Assembly: GCA_017468985.1 (NCBI GenBank)
Contig: JAFUHF010000017.1
Coordinates: 1-44,735 of the forward strand
Length of the DNA: 44,735 nt
Source of the DNA: Bacteroidaceae bacterium
GTDB taxonomy: Bacteria; Bacteroidota; Bacteroidia; Bacteroidales; Bacteroidaceae
Direction: 5' to 3'
Position 1 is the first letter of the stretch, and every line of letters starts with the position of its first letter. Shown here piece after piece: positions 18,899 to 27,327 of the stretch. The notes below the pieces were generated by a model. That model made no database searches. It saw only the letters and a program-made list of their open reading frames with translations, and was not told where the DNA came from. The position numbers were made by a program, and so were the translations under genes.

Positions 18899-18981
18899 TT
18901 TTGTTGGTTATTGTTGTTGGTGAACCTATTGTTGAGCCTCATGGGGCAGTGCTTCCAGAGGAACCACTTCCTAAGGCGGTG

Positions 18982-18989
18982 CAAAATTA
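18982..18989 (-). promoter_or_regulatory. Putative -7 box (TAATTTTG) for panB
   Basis: Minus-strand TAATTTTG, 83 bases upstream of the panB start. No good -33 TTG at 19-21 bases; the nearest is about 25 bases away. It would give panB and the MFS gene one transcript. Confidence 0.55.
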
Positions 18990-19051
18990 CGATTAACTTC
19001 TCAGAGCAGCACCCCAAGTGGCCATTATTTTCGTGCTTCAGGATTTACGAG

Positions 19052-19702
19052 CTACAACTTACGGAAGTCTGCAAGTGAGCATTCCGACAGGTCGCCTATC
19101 ACCACCTCGGTCAGGGCTGCCACTTCGTCTCTGCTCAGCGTGGAGGCCAGGCCCACCACTCGTGCACCCGATGCCACCCCTGCCTGCAGGCCCGAACGGG
19201 AGTCTTCAAACACTACGCATTCCTCTATGGGCACGCCCAAGGCTTCGGCCGCCTTGAGGTATCCGTCAGGATGCGGTTTAGAATGTTGAAAATCTTCTGC
19301 TTGTAGAATTTTAGCAAACAAACGATTGAATTCCGGACGTTGCTTCAGCACATGGGCCATCTTGGCCTTGTTGGAGCTCGTTACCAGTGCCGTTGGCACC
19401 CCTGCCTCATGTAGTTCCTGCAAGAAGGACAGTGCGCCGGGCATATATTGATAGTCCATCTGTGCCTCGAAGGCTTCCAGACCCTCTTGCAAGGCCTCCA
19501 TCACCTCGGAGGAGCCTCCAAAGTAGCGGTCCACGATCTTCTGCAGGGTGCTTCCCTTCAGGTCGGCGGCAAAAGTGGGGTTGTCGGGCAGCATCTGCTC
19601 TCCCACGGCGCCCCAGAACTGCGTATAGCCCTCCTCCGTGTCGAGAATCACCCCGTCCATGTCGAACAAGGCAGCAACGGGCCCTTTGTGTGACGTATTC
19701 AT
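19052..19702 (-). CDS. HAD-superfamily phosphatase (beta-phosphoglucomutase-like)
   Basis: 216 residues. Motif I is ALFDMDGVILDT with nucleophile D14 and general acid D16. A helical cap follows (residues ~20-85), then motif II (ALVTSSNKAKM), motif III (SKPHPDGYLKAAEALG) and motif IV (CVVFEDSRSGLQAGVASG), where E and D bind Mg. This is the haloacid dehalogenase fold with a C1 cap, typical of sugar-phosphate phosphatases and beta-phosphoglucomutase relatives. No signal peptide, so cytoplasmic. Substrate not determinable from sequence. Confidence 0.92.
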   Translation of the reverse strand: MNTSHKGPVAALFDMDGVILDTEEGYTQFWGAVGEQMLPDNPTFAADLKGSTLQKIVDRYFGGSSEVMEALQEGLEAFEAQMDYQYMPGALSFLQELHEAGVPTALVTSSNKAKMAHVLKQRPEFNRLFAKILQAEDFQHSKPHPDGYLKAAEALGVPIEECVVFEDSRSGLQAGVASGARVVGLASTLSRDEVAALTEVVIGDLSECSLADFRKL

Positions 19703-19739
19703 AACCTTATTATTATACTGTCATTTATCCTACGGGCTG

Positions 19740-19747
19740 CAAAGTTA
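19740..19747 (-). promoter_or_regulatory. Putative -7 box (TAACTTTG) for the HAD gene
   Basis: Minus-strand TAACTTTG, 37 bases upstream of the ATG of the HAD gene. No clear -33 partner. The genes upstream of it point away, so it would serve this gene alone. Confidence 0.6.
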
Positions 19748-19861
19748 CGAAGTCGGGGCGGATTAGCCCTCATTCAGCCCCAAATATTACTCCCACCAGC
19801 CCCATCAGAAGAAAAATCATTAGTATTTTACTCACAAAACCTAAGTTTACCGCTTAGGGAC

Positions 19862-19892
19862 TTGCAGAAACGGAAACTTTTGCTTAACTTTG
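19862..19892 (+). promoter_or_regulatory. Putative promoter, TTG-N20-TAACTTTG, with no gene directly downstream
   Basis: TTG at 19862-19864 and TAACTTTG at 19885-19892 have the expected 20-base spacing. It lies more than 800 bases from the next likely start (20724), and the sequence after it has no convincing ORF, so it probably drives a non-coding transcript or a long leader. Confidence 0.65.
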
Positions 19893-19898
19893 CACTGA

Positions 19899-20010
19899 AA
19901 TTACGGTGGTAGTGGATATGATCATAACATCCTGAACCATTGACTGTCCTGAAGCAGGCCGTCCCCCGAGGACCACTGCTCCGTCCGCCCCCGAAAGGGC
20001 AGGACCCAAG
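19899..20010 (+). ncRNA. Candidate structured RNA downstream of the 19862 promoter
   Basis: Directly after the promoter, GTCCTG (19946-19951) can pair with CAGGAC (20000-20005), enclosing two hairpins: GTCC/GGAC (19961-19973) and GCCC/GGGC (19987-20000; the outer stem and the second hairpin share base 20000, so their junction is tight). This gives a three-way-junction-like fold. I checked for landmarks of RNase P RNA, tmRNA and SRP RNA and found none. The 3' end is not defined, and the family is not recognised. Chance pairing in GC-rich sequence is the main alternative. Confidence 0.25.
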
Positions 20011-20234
20011 AACAGCAAAGATGAAAAACCCAAAACTTCCTGTTATTCTCTGCACAGCAGCAGTCAGGGGAGCGTAAGGTTTAACGATATAAGTTCCATG
20101 ATGATTTCTGGAAACTCTGGCGGTGACTATCCGCATGGATGCAAGGACTCGGTGGGGTCTGAAAGTCCGCTTTCTGTGAAGAAAGTTTTGAGCACAGGCA
20201 AGAACGAAGGTGAGTGAGCCCCAAGTGGTGAGCC

Positions 20235-20654
20235 ACGAGGCCGCAACGGCACTGCTACGGGCAGTAGCCCTTCCTCTGAAGGGTCCGAAAACGGCACTAC
20301 GCTCAGCCTAACCCCTCCTGAAGGGGCCAAAGCAGCTGCTACTCTCGGTAGCTCCATTTTTGCAGGGTACAAAAAGGCCTCTTTCCCGGGTTGAGGCCAT
20401 TTTGAAGGGTTCAGAAAAGGCCCGACCCCGAGCAGGAGTTCCTCTGAAGGGCAGCCTCTCATCGGAGCTGGCGCAAGCAGCACTCCCAGAGTGCCCCACG
20501 GCCCTCCTACGCAGGCCATGAGCCTTTCGTCAGCCTCAGTCCGGAACACACTCTTCTGCAAGCAGAATTTCAGGGAGGTCTGGAGCAGTGCGCCTGAGCG
20601 GAGCACCCTCTCCAGAGGGGGACACCCCCGAGCTCCTGCCGAAATGCAGAGCGT
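20235..20654. repeat. Degenerate tandem array B, period 42 bp
   Basis: The marker TGAAGGG (or TGCAGGG) recurs with exact 42-base spacing at 20277, 20319, 20361, 20403 and 20445. Weaker matches continue in the same phase downstream (CAGGGAGG at 20571, CAGAGGGG at 20613), and an eroded unit precedes it near 20235. Outside the marker the units are poorly conserved, but several can form small hairpins (for example GGCCTC with GAGGCC in the unit at 20361). Sequence differs from arrays A and C while the period is the same. It sits just upstream of the DUF6261 gene. The minus-strand ORF across it is probably incidental. Confidence 0.8.
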
Positions 20655-20723
20655 CAGCAACGGAGCATGAAGGAATTTCAGCACTGGGACCTGATTATTA
20701 ATCATTTAAAAAAGTTTTTATTT

Positions 20724-21557
20724 ATGCATTTAGAAATTTTCAGTTTAACAAGATTGCCGTTCGAGTTCCAGTACGCTTATCTGGACCGCTTCATGACCCG
20801 TACGGCCGACAAGGAGTTTCCGGATCAGCGTCTTACCACGAGGTATGCCACGCTCAGAGATTGTTTCAGCCAGGAAGAGAGCATCTACCTTCGCATGAAG
20901 TCCAGCAAGTGGACCTCCGTGATACACGAAGCCCACGAAGACAGAGTGCAGAAGTGTCTGGCCATGAAGATGGCCCTCAGAGCATTCCAGAAATCGGCCA
21001 CGGCCGACGTGAAGGAAGCAGCCGACGAGCTGTACAAGGTGGTTTCGGAGTATAAAATCAGATACGGCAGAGGTTATGAGCCTATGAACACGCGGTTCAG
21101 CAACCTCGTAGACGATTTGAGCACCGACACCCTGGCTCCTTTGGTAAAAAAGCTCTGTCTTGAAACCTATGTGAAAGCCATGATGGGCGATACTGACAAG
21201 ATCAAAAAGGCCATCATGAGTCGTAACGAGGATAGGAAAGCCGCCGGAAGGGGCGCACTTCAAAAGGCCAGGAGAGCCACCGAAGTTGCCTACCGCAATT
21301 TCGTGGAAATGCTCAACTCGCTCCAGGTAACCACCCCCTCCGCCGAGCTCGATCCGCTCATCGAGTTGCTCAACGAGGACATTCACTACTACAGGGCCAC
21401 CGTTCTGGCCAATAAGAAGTCTGCCTCCGACAGCGACAAGCAGGAGGACTCCAAGCAGGAGGCTCAGCAGGACAGCAATGCTGCCGAGCAGCCCGACGGA
21501 GACTCCACGGGAGAGGAAAACTCCGACCAGCAGGAGCCGGCAGAGGCCACCCTCTGA
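20724..21557 (+). CDS. DUF6261-like protein
   Basis: 277 residues from ATG 20724; the ATG at 20667 in the same frame lies near the end of the repeat array and is less likely. Start MHLEIFSLTRLPFEF, then a mostly helical body (RYATLRDCFSQEESIYLRM; KMALRAFQKSATADVKEAAD; RNFVEMLNSLQVTTPSAEL). The C-terminal ~45 residues are acidic, Ser/Gln/Glu-rich and low-complexity (SDKQEDSKQEAQQDSNAAE). I recognise the family as one of Bacteroidetes proteins without known function. No signal peptide or membrane helix. A terminator follows at 21664. Confidence 0.75.
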   Translation: MHLEIFSLTRLPFEFQYAYLDRFMTRTADKEFPDQRLTTRYATLRDCFSQEESIYLRMKSSKWTSVIHEAHEDRVQKCLAMKMALRAFQKSATADVKEAADELYKVVSEYKIRYGRGYEPMNTRFSNLVDDLSTDTLAPLVKKLCLETYVKAMMGDTDKIKKAIMSRNEDRKAAGRGALQKARRATEVAYRNFVEMLNSLQVTTPSAELDPLIELLNEDIHYYRATVLANKKSASDSDKQEDSKQEAQQDSNAAEQPDGDSTGEENSDQQEPAEATL

Positions 21558-21663
21558 TGCCCTCCTGAGACGAACCTCCGCCCGGGCCCCGTCCCCCACT
21601 CCGGCCCTCAGGCGAGGCAGGCCCCAAGCCCCTGAAAAGGCTCAGCGCAGCGGCCCGACGAGC

Positions 21664-21710
21664 GTCCGCCCATTTTCTCCACCATAGAGAGGAAGTGGGC
21701 GGACTTTTTT
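21664..21710 (+). terminator. Rho-independent terminator after the DUF6261 gene
   Basis: GTCCGCCCA (21664-21672) pairs with TGGGCGGAC (21696-21704), followed by six Ts (21705-21710). The rest of the 21558-21894 gap holds a GC-rich stretch and the promoter of the next operon; I see no gene. Confidence 0.9.
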
Positions 21711-21851
21711 CGGCCTCAGGGAGGCTCAGACATGGACAATCAACTACTTTTCCCCCACAGAATTCACTGCCTGAAGGCAGCATACCCACATTCTGCTATT
21801 TGTATAAATAAATCCGCTATTTATGCCCCCCTTCGTATCCCGAAAAAGCAT

Positions 21852-21859
21852 TAACTTTG
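21852..21859 (+). promoter_or_regulatory. Putative -7 box (TAACTTTG) for the TonB-receptor operon
   Basis: TAACTTTG lies 35 bases before ATG 21895. No strong -33 TTG at 19-21 bases. The leader is too short for a cobalamin or similar riboswitch, and no regulator-binding site is recognisable. Confidence 0.65.
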
Positions 21860-21894
21860 CAACCTCATAATAACTTTTAGCATTTTAATTATCA

Positions 21895-23757
21895 ATGAAG
21901 ACTACTCTGACCTGCCTCATGGCCCTCATGATGGGTGCTACCATGCAAGCCCAGGCCACCGCCGACACCATAAGCCTCAGTCGCGCCGTGGTGACCGGCA
22001 GCCGCACCGCCACTGACCCTCGTCATCTGCCTATGACCATCACCACCCTCTCCCGTGAACGTCTTACGGCCGATTTCCACACCTCCGCACTGCCCACCGT
22101 GAGTGAGCAGGTGCCGGGCATGTTTGTCACCAGCCGCGGCATACTTGGTTACGGCGTGAGCACCGGAGCCGCAGGCACCATGAAAATCAGGGGCGTGGGC
22201 GGCATGGCCCAAATGCTCGTTCTCATCGATGGTCTGCCCCAATATGCCGGACTCTACGGCCACCCCATCCCTGATGCTTACGTGACCAACCTTGCCGAAC
22301 GCGTAGAAATACTTCGTGGACCGGCCAGCCTGCTCTATGGAAGCAACGCCATGGGTGGTGTGATGAACATTGTGAGCCGCCAACGCTCCACCGACGGTGT
22401 GCAGGGCAACACCAGCGTAGGCTGGGGAAGCTACGGAAGCCTGGAGGGACAGGCTAACCTCCTGTTTCGCGCCGGAAAACTCAGCGGCTCAGCAGGCTTC
22501 ACCGAACAGCATACCGACGGACACCGCCCCAACTCCAAGTTTGAAGAAAATGCCGGTTTCCTGAAGCTCGCCTACGACTTCACCCCCCATTGGACCCTCA
22601 GCGGAATGGGCAATCTGGCGTGGTTCAACTCTTCGAACCCCGGACCGGAGAGCGCGCCCCTCATCGACAACGACATGCGCATACTGCGCGGCATAGCGAG
22701 CCTCAACCTCACCAATCAGTACCAGCGCACAAGCGGCGCGCTGCGCAGCTACATCAGCTGGGGCCATCACCACATCAACGACGGCTACACCGCCTCCTCA
22801 TCGCCTCGCACGTCCCTCTACTTGCACAACGACCTGCAGCTCGGAGTGTCTGCCTACCAGAGCTACGCCCTCTTTGACGGCAATATGACCACCATAGGAG
22901 TTGATTGGCAGCATTTCGGCGGTCATGCATGGAACAGAGCCATTGCTACCGGCGCTGAGACCGACATTGCCGACCGCACGGAAGACGATCTGGCCGCTTA
23001 TGCCGACTTCAGGCAGCAAATCATTCCGCTACTCTCCGTAGATGCCGGACTGCGCGTGGACCATCACACCAAAGCAGGCACCGAACTCGTGCCCCAGGGC
23101 GGCATCATACTGCACCTGCCCCAACAAGCCGAAGTGAGGGCTATGGTAAGCAAGGGATTCCGCAACCCAACCCTTCGGGAGATGTATATGTTTCCACCAC
23201 AGAACGAAGAACTCCGTCAAGAGCGTATGATGAACTACGAGCTGTCATACAAGCAGCCCTTGATGCACAACAGGCTCCACGTGGGGGCCAACCTCTTCCT
23301 CTTGAGGGCCGATAACCTCATCGCCACACAGATGGTGGGCGGAAGCCCCCTCAACGTAAACACCGACAAGGTCCACAACTGGGGTTTTGAGCTCGAAAGC
23401 GCCTACAAGGCTGCGCACAACCTGGAACTCAGGGCCAACTACAGCTTCCTCCACATGAAGGAGAAGCTTCTAGCCGCTCCCGAGAACAAGTTGTATGTGG
23501 GGGCCTCGTGGCAACCGGGCCGATGGGGCTTGAACACCGGATTGCAGTACATCAGCGGCCTCTATACCAACATCTCGGCCGCACAGCAAAAGAAGGAAGA
23601 GTTCCTGCTCTGGAACCTCACCGCCTCCTACCGCATCATAGAGGGTGCCCGAATCTTCGCCCGTGGCGAGAACCTCTTGGCACAGAAGTATGAAATCAAC
23701 GCCGGCTTCCCCATGCCCCGAATGACCTTCATGGCAGGCTTGTCCGTAGACTTTTAA
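21895..23757 (+). CDS. TonB-dependent outer-membrane receptor
   Basis: 620 residues. Short signal peptide (to about MQAQA), TonB-box-like segment (ISLSRAVVTGSRT), plug domain at ~35-150 (QVPGMFVTSRGILGYG; MKIRGVGGMAQMLVLIDG; VEILRGPASLLYGSNAMGG) and a beta barrel ending in F (FMAGLSVDF). It lacks the N-terminal carboxypeptidase-like domain and long linker of SusC-type carbohydrate receptors, and its size resembles cobalamin, siderophore or metal-chelate receptors. There is no SusD partner. It leads an operon with two Fe-S proteins and an ECF S component; the ligand is not identifiable. Confidence 0.92.
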   Translation: MKTTLTCLMALMMGATMQAQATADTISLSRAVVTGSRTATDPRHLPMTITTLSRERLTADFHTSALPTVSEQVPGMFVTSRGILGYGVSTGAAGTMKIRGVGGMAQMLVLIDGLPQYAGLYGHPIPDAYVTNLAERVEILRGPASLLYGSNAMGGVMNIVSRQRSTDGVQGNTSVGWGSYGSLEGQANLLFRAGKLSGSAGFTEQHTDGHRPNSKFEENAGFLKLAYDFTPHWTLSGMGNLAWFNSSNPGPESAPLIDNDMRILRGIASLNLTNQYQRTSGALRSYISWGHHHINDGYTASSSPRTSLYLHNDLQLGVSAYQSYALFDGNMTTIGVDWQHFGGHAWNRAIATGAETDIADRTEDDLAAYADFRQQIIPLLSVDAGLRVDHHTKAGTELVPQGGIILHLPQQAEVRAMVSKGFRNPTLREMYMFPPQNEELRQERMMNYELSYKQPLMHNRLHVGANLFLLRADNLIATQMVGGSPLNVNTDKVHNWGFELESAYKAAHNLELRANYSFLHMKEKLLAAPENKLYVGASWQPGRWGLNTGLQYISGLYTNISAAQQKKEEFLLWNLTASYRIIEGARIFARGENLLAQKYEINAGFPMPRMTFMAGLSVDF

Positions 23758-23789
23758 CAACATCATCTATTCATACACTACTCCAACCC

Positions 23790-25286
23790 ATGCTGAAACG
23801 AATCAGAACCCTTCTGGCCATACTCACCTTCAGCCTTATCACCCTGTTGCTGCTCGATTTTACGGGCACGCTCCACACATGGTTAGGTTGGATGGCCAAA
23901 ATTCAGCTGCTTCCAGCCGTACTGGCCCTCAATGCAGTTACCATCCTGCTGCTCGCAGCCCTCACGCTCGTGTTTGGACGCATCTACTGCTCAGTGATCT
24001 GCCCTTTAGGCATCATGCAGGATGTGGTGGCACACCTTCACAGCCGAGTAAAGAAAAACCGCTATACATACTCACCTGAAAAGCGCATACTGCGCCTCTC
24101 AGTACTGGCCCTGCTGGTGATAGCCATCGCAGCAGGCATAGGGAGCCTTGTGGCGCTGCTCGATCCCTACGGAGCATACGGACGCATAGTGCAAAACCTG
24201 CTGCAACCCGTCTACCTCCTTCTGAACAACCTTCTGGCCAAGGTGGCAGAGCGCGCAGGCAGCTATGCATTCTATGAAAAAGAAGTGTGGCTGCGCAGCC
24301 TGCCCACATTCATCGTGGCCGCAGTGACCCTCGCAGTAGTAGCAGTGCTGGCATGGCGTGGGGGCAGAACTTATTGCAACACCATCTGCCCCGTAGGCAC
24401 CCTGCTGGGCTACTTGTCGCGCTTCAGCTGGTTCAAGATTCACTTCGATGAGGAGAAGTGCGTAGGCTGCAGCCTCTGTACGAAGAACTGCAAGGCCTCG
24501 TGCATAGACTACAAGTCACACCACGTGGACTACAGCAGGTGCGTGGCCTGCGGCGACTGCATCAGCAAGTGCAAGAAGAACGCCCTCAGCTATGGTCACC
24601 CCCGTAAGGCCGCTCCAAGCCCCTCAGCCGCACCCTCTCAGCCCCAGACCGACACCGCAAAGCGCGCCTTCCTCGTGGGCAGCGCCCTGATGGCCACGCG
24701 AGCCGCCATGGCGCAAGTGGAGGAGAAGACCGTAGACGGCGGACTGGCCACCATCATTGACAAGAAGCAGCCCAAGAGGGCTACGAGAATCACCCCTCCA
24801 GGGAGCCAGAGCCTCCGGAACATGCAGAAACACTGCACAGCATGCCAGTTGTGCGTGGCGCAGTGTCCCAACGACGTGTTGCGCCCGTCGGAGTCGCTGC
24901 TCACCCTCATGCAACCCGAAATGAGCTACGAAAGAGGATTTTGCCGCCCCGAATGTACTACTTGCTCCGAAATATGTCCTGCAGGAGCCATCTTGCCAAT
25001 TAGTAAGGAGGACAAGAGTTCCACGCAGATAGGCCACGCAGTTTGGCGGAAGGAAACCTGTATTCCTGTAGCCGACGGAATGATGTGTGGCAACTGCGCA
25101 CGTCATTGCCCGACGGGGGCAATACAGATGGTGAGGCTACAAGAGAATAAAGAGAAGCCATACCTCATGACACCCACCGTAAATGAAGAAAAGTGCATTG
25201 GTTGTGGAGCATGTGAGTACGTATGTCCTTCTCGCCCCCTGAGTGCAATATACGTAGAGGGCCACGAAGTACATAAAACGGTTTAA
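23790..25286 (+). CDS. NapH-NapG-like membrane Fe-S fusion protein
   Basis: 498 residues. N-terminal ~215 residues are NapH/CcoG-like: about four helices (ILTFSLITLLLLDFTGT; LNAVTILLLAALTLVFGRIY) with CPLGIMQD and CPVGTLLG motifs after Cys-rich loops. Two ferredoxin motifs start near C224 (CVGCSLCTKNCKASC) and C251 (CVACGDCISKCK). A hydrophobic Tat-like segment (KRAFLVGSALMATRAAMA) precedes a NapG-like half with more motifs near C349 (CTACQLCVAQCP), C433 (CGNCARHCP) and C469 (CIGCGACEYVCP). Predicted role: carry electrons across the membrane to an exported partner. The gene starts 33 bases after the receptor and precedes the reductase by 20. The electron donor is unknown. Confidence 0.85.
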   Translation: MLKRIRTLLAILTFSLITLLLLDFTGTLHTWLGWMAKIQLLPAVLALNAVTILLLAALTLVFGRIYCSVICPLGIMQDVVAHLHSRVKKNRYTYSPEKRILRLSVLALLVIAIAAGIGSLVALLDPYGAYGRIVQNLLQPVYLLLNNLLAKVAERAGSYAFYEKEVWLRSLPTFIVAAVTLAVVAVLAWRGGRTYCNTICPVGTLLGYLSRFSWFKIHFDEEKCVGCSLCTKNCKASCIDYKSHHVDYSRCVACGDCISKCKKNALSYGHPRKAAPSPSAAPSQPQTDTAKRAFLVGSALMATRAAMAQVEEKTVDGGLATIIDKKQPKRATRITPPGSQSLRNMQKHCTACQLCVAQCPNDVLRPSESLLTLMQPEMSYERGFCRPECTTCSEICPAGAILPISKEDKSSTQIGHAVWRKETCIPVADGMMCGNCARHCPTGAIQMVRLQENKEKPYLMTPTVNEEKCIGCGACEYVCPSRPLSAIYVEGHEVHKTV

Positions 25287-25306
25287 CATCAAACGAGACA
25301 AAGAAA

Positions 25307-26731
25307 ATGGAAGACAAAAATACTCCAAAACTGAATCGTCGCTCGTTTCTCAGGGTGATGGCAGGCAGTGCCGCCACTGCTACGGCCGGACTGACCCTTG
25401 CCGGATGTGGCAACAAGGCTGAAACGCAGGCCAGCACTCAGGAACCACCCCTTGACCAGATGACCTACCGCACCAATCCCAACACCGGAGACCGTGTTTC
25501 CATCCTCGGCTACGGCATGATGCGCCTTCCGCTGGAAGGAGGAAAGGGCTCGGCCCGAGAGAGCGATGCTCCCATCGATCAGGAAATGGTAAATCGCCTC
25601 GTGGACTATGCCATAGACCACGGAGTAAACTACTTCGACACGTCGCCAGCCTATTGCAGGGGACTTTCGGAGCACTCCACAGGCATTGCCCTGAGCCGAC
25701 ACCCTCGCGACAAGTACTTCATTGCCACGAAGTTCTCCAACTTCAGTCCACAGACGTGGAGCCGGGAGGAGTCCATCAAAATGTACGAGAATTCCTTCAA
25801 GGAACTGCAGGTGGACTACATAGACTACTATCTCCTGCACGGCATCGGCATGGGGGAGGACGGAATGGAGGCCTACAAAGGGCGCTACGAAAAGAATGGC
25901 CTGCTTTCGTTCCTCAAGGAAGAGAAAAAGAAAGGAAAGATCCGCAATCTGGGCTTTTCCTATCACGGCGACATAGCCGTCTACGACCTTCTGCTGGCCA
26001 TGCACGACCAGGAGCCCATCTGGGACTTTGTTCAGATAGAGCTAAACTACTTAGACTGGCAACACGCCAGCGAAATCAACCCCAGAAACACTGATGCGGA
26101 GTATCTCTATAACGAATTAGTCCGCAGAGGAATTCCTGCCGTGATTATGGAGCCTCTCTTAGGGGGCAGACTCTCTAATATGCCCGATGGCATCGTTAAA
26201 CGACTCAAGGAAAGAGCTCCTGAGAAGAGTGTAGCCTCGTGGGCCTTCCGTTATGCAGCAACTCCGCCGGGAGTACTCACGCTGCTCAGTGGAATGACGT
26301 TCATGGAGCACCTCAAGGACAATTTGTTGAATCTTGCGCCACTCGTACCGCTCAAAGAAGAGGAACAACAGTTTCTGGAAAACATAGCAACGGAAATGGT
26401 ACGTCTTAAAACGATTCCATGCAACGATTGTAAGTACTGCAGGCCTTGTCCGTACGGTATTGACATACCGGGAGTATTCCTACATTATAATAAATGCCTG
26501 AGCGAAGGAAACGTTCCGCTGGCCCCATCCGCATCGGACTACCAAAAAGCACGGCGAGCCTTCCTCGTGGGTTATGACAGGAGTGTCCCGAAGCTGCGAC
26601 AGGCCAACCACTGTACAGGATGCGGTCAATGCAACCCACACTGTCCGCAACGAATTCTGATACCGGCCGAAATACAGCGCATTGACCGCTACGTAGAGGA
26701 ATTAAAGCAGCAAAAGAAGCATGAAGACTGA
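25307..26731 (+). CDS. Exported aldo/keto reductase with C-terminal 4Fe-4S domain
   Basis: 474 residues. The start has a Tat-like motif (RRSFLRV, 11-17) and a lipobox-like GLTLAGC (C34), so export with possible lipid anchoring is likely. The aldo/keto reductase barrel spans ~55-365, with tetrad candidates D111, Y116, K142 and H178 (NYFDTSPAYCRG; ATKFSNF; YYLLHGIG). C-terminal Fe-S motifs are CNDCKYCRPCPYG and CTGCGQCNPHCPQR. The second pattern, unusual for classical enzymes, is shared by a bacterial subgroup. Being downstream of the membrane Fe-S protein it may receive electrons from it rather than NADPH; this is inference. Confidence 0.85.
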   Translation: MEDKNTPKLNRRSFLRVMAGSAATATAGLTLAGCGNKAETQASTQEPPLDQMTYRTNPNTGDRVSILGYGMMRLPLEGGKGSARESDAPIDQEMVNRLVDYAIDHGVNYFDTSPAYCRGLSEHSTGIALSRHPRDKYFIATKFSNFSPQTWSREESIKMYENSFKELQVDYIDYYLLHGIGMGEDGMEAYKGRYEKNGLLSFLKEEKKKGKIRNLGFSYHGDIAVYDLLLAMHDQEPIWDFVQIELNYLDWQHASEINPRNTDAEYLYNELVRRGIPAVIMEPLLGGRLSNMPDGIVKRLKERAPEKSVASWAFRYAATPPGVLTLLSGMTFMEHLKDNLLNLAPLVPLKEEEQQFLENIATEMVRLKTIPCNDCKYCRPCPYGIDIPGVFLHYNKCLSEGNVPLAPSASDYQKARRAFLVGYDRSVPKLRQANHCTGCGQCNPHCPQRILIPAEIQRIDRYVEELKQQKKHED

Positions 26732-26794
26732 CAAGCACTGCCTCATGCAAGCTAAAAGAAACTCATATCAGAAAACATCATAACAACACACATT

Positions 26795-27304
26795 ATGGAA
26801 GCAGTAAAACTCCATTCATTAAGCCTCAAAGAGAGTCGTACATACCTCTTTGCAGCGCTATTTGTTGTAGGCAACATTGTTTTGCCACAACTCTTTCATC
26901 TCATTCCCCAAGGTGGGTTTATTTTCCTGCCCATTTACTTCTTCACACTCATCGGAGCCTATAAGTACGGGCTGCGCGTGGGCCTGCTCACGGCATTGCT
27001 GTCGCCTGTGGTGAACAGCCTGCTGTTTGGTATGCCTGCGGTGGCTGCACTGCCGGTGCTACTGGTGAAATCATCTCTGCTGGCCGTTTGCGCAGCCCTT
27101 GTTGCAAAGCGCTATCAGAAGGTTTCAGTGCTGTTGCTGCTGGGCGTGGTGGTAGGATATCAGTTGATGGGTTCGCTGTTTGAGTGGGCCTACACAGGAA
27201 GCCTGCAGGCAGCCCTGCAAGACGTAAGAATGGGCATTCCGGGACTTTTGCTCCAGATCGTGGGAGGCTACGCCGTGCTGCGACTCCTCATCAACAGGCT
27301 CTAA
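26795..27304 (+). CDS. ECF-type transporter S component
   Basis: 169 residues, about 5-6 membrane helices with few charged residues (TYLFAALFVVGNIVLPQLFH; GGFIFLPIYFFTLIGAYKYG; VGLLTALLSPVVNSLLFGM; VLLLLGVVVGYQLMG; LLLQIVGGYAVLRLLINRL). This is the size and style of substrate-binding S components of ECF transporters. No EcfA or EcfT genes are in the window; they may be shared in trans. Last gene of the operon, 63 bases after the reductase, then a bidirectional terminator. Substrate (metal, vitamin or chelate) unknown. Confidence 0.75.
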   Translation: MEAVKLHSLSLKESRTYLFAALFVVGNIVLPQLFHLIPQGGFIFLPIYFFTLIGAYKYGLRVGLLTALLSPVVNSLLFGMPAVAALPVLLVKSSLLAVCAALVAKRYQKVSVLLLLGVVVGYQLMGSLFEWAYTGSLQAALQDVRMGIPGLLLQIVGGYAVLRLLINRL

Positions 27305-27327
27305 GTCCTCATCCTGACAAAAACAAC

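Noticed and set aside
19748-20234. RNase P RNA, tmRNA or SRP RNA in the gene-free stretch
   Set aside because: None of their conserved core motifs could be found on either strand.
20127-20705. 192-residue minus-strand ORF across array B
   Set aside because: Low-complexity, Pro/Leu-rich translation without a start context; it overlaps the start region of the DUF6261 gene and follows the degenerate repeats.
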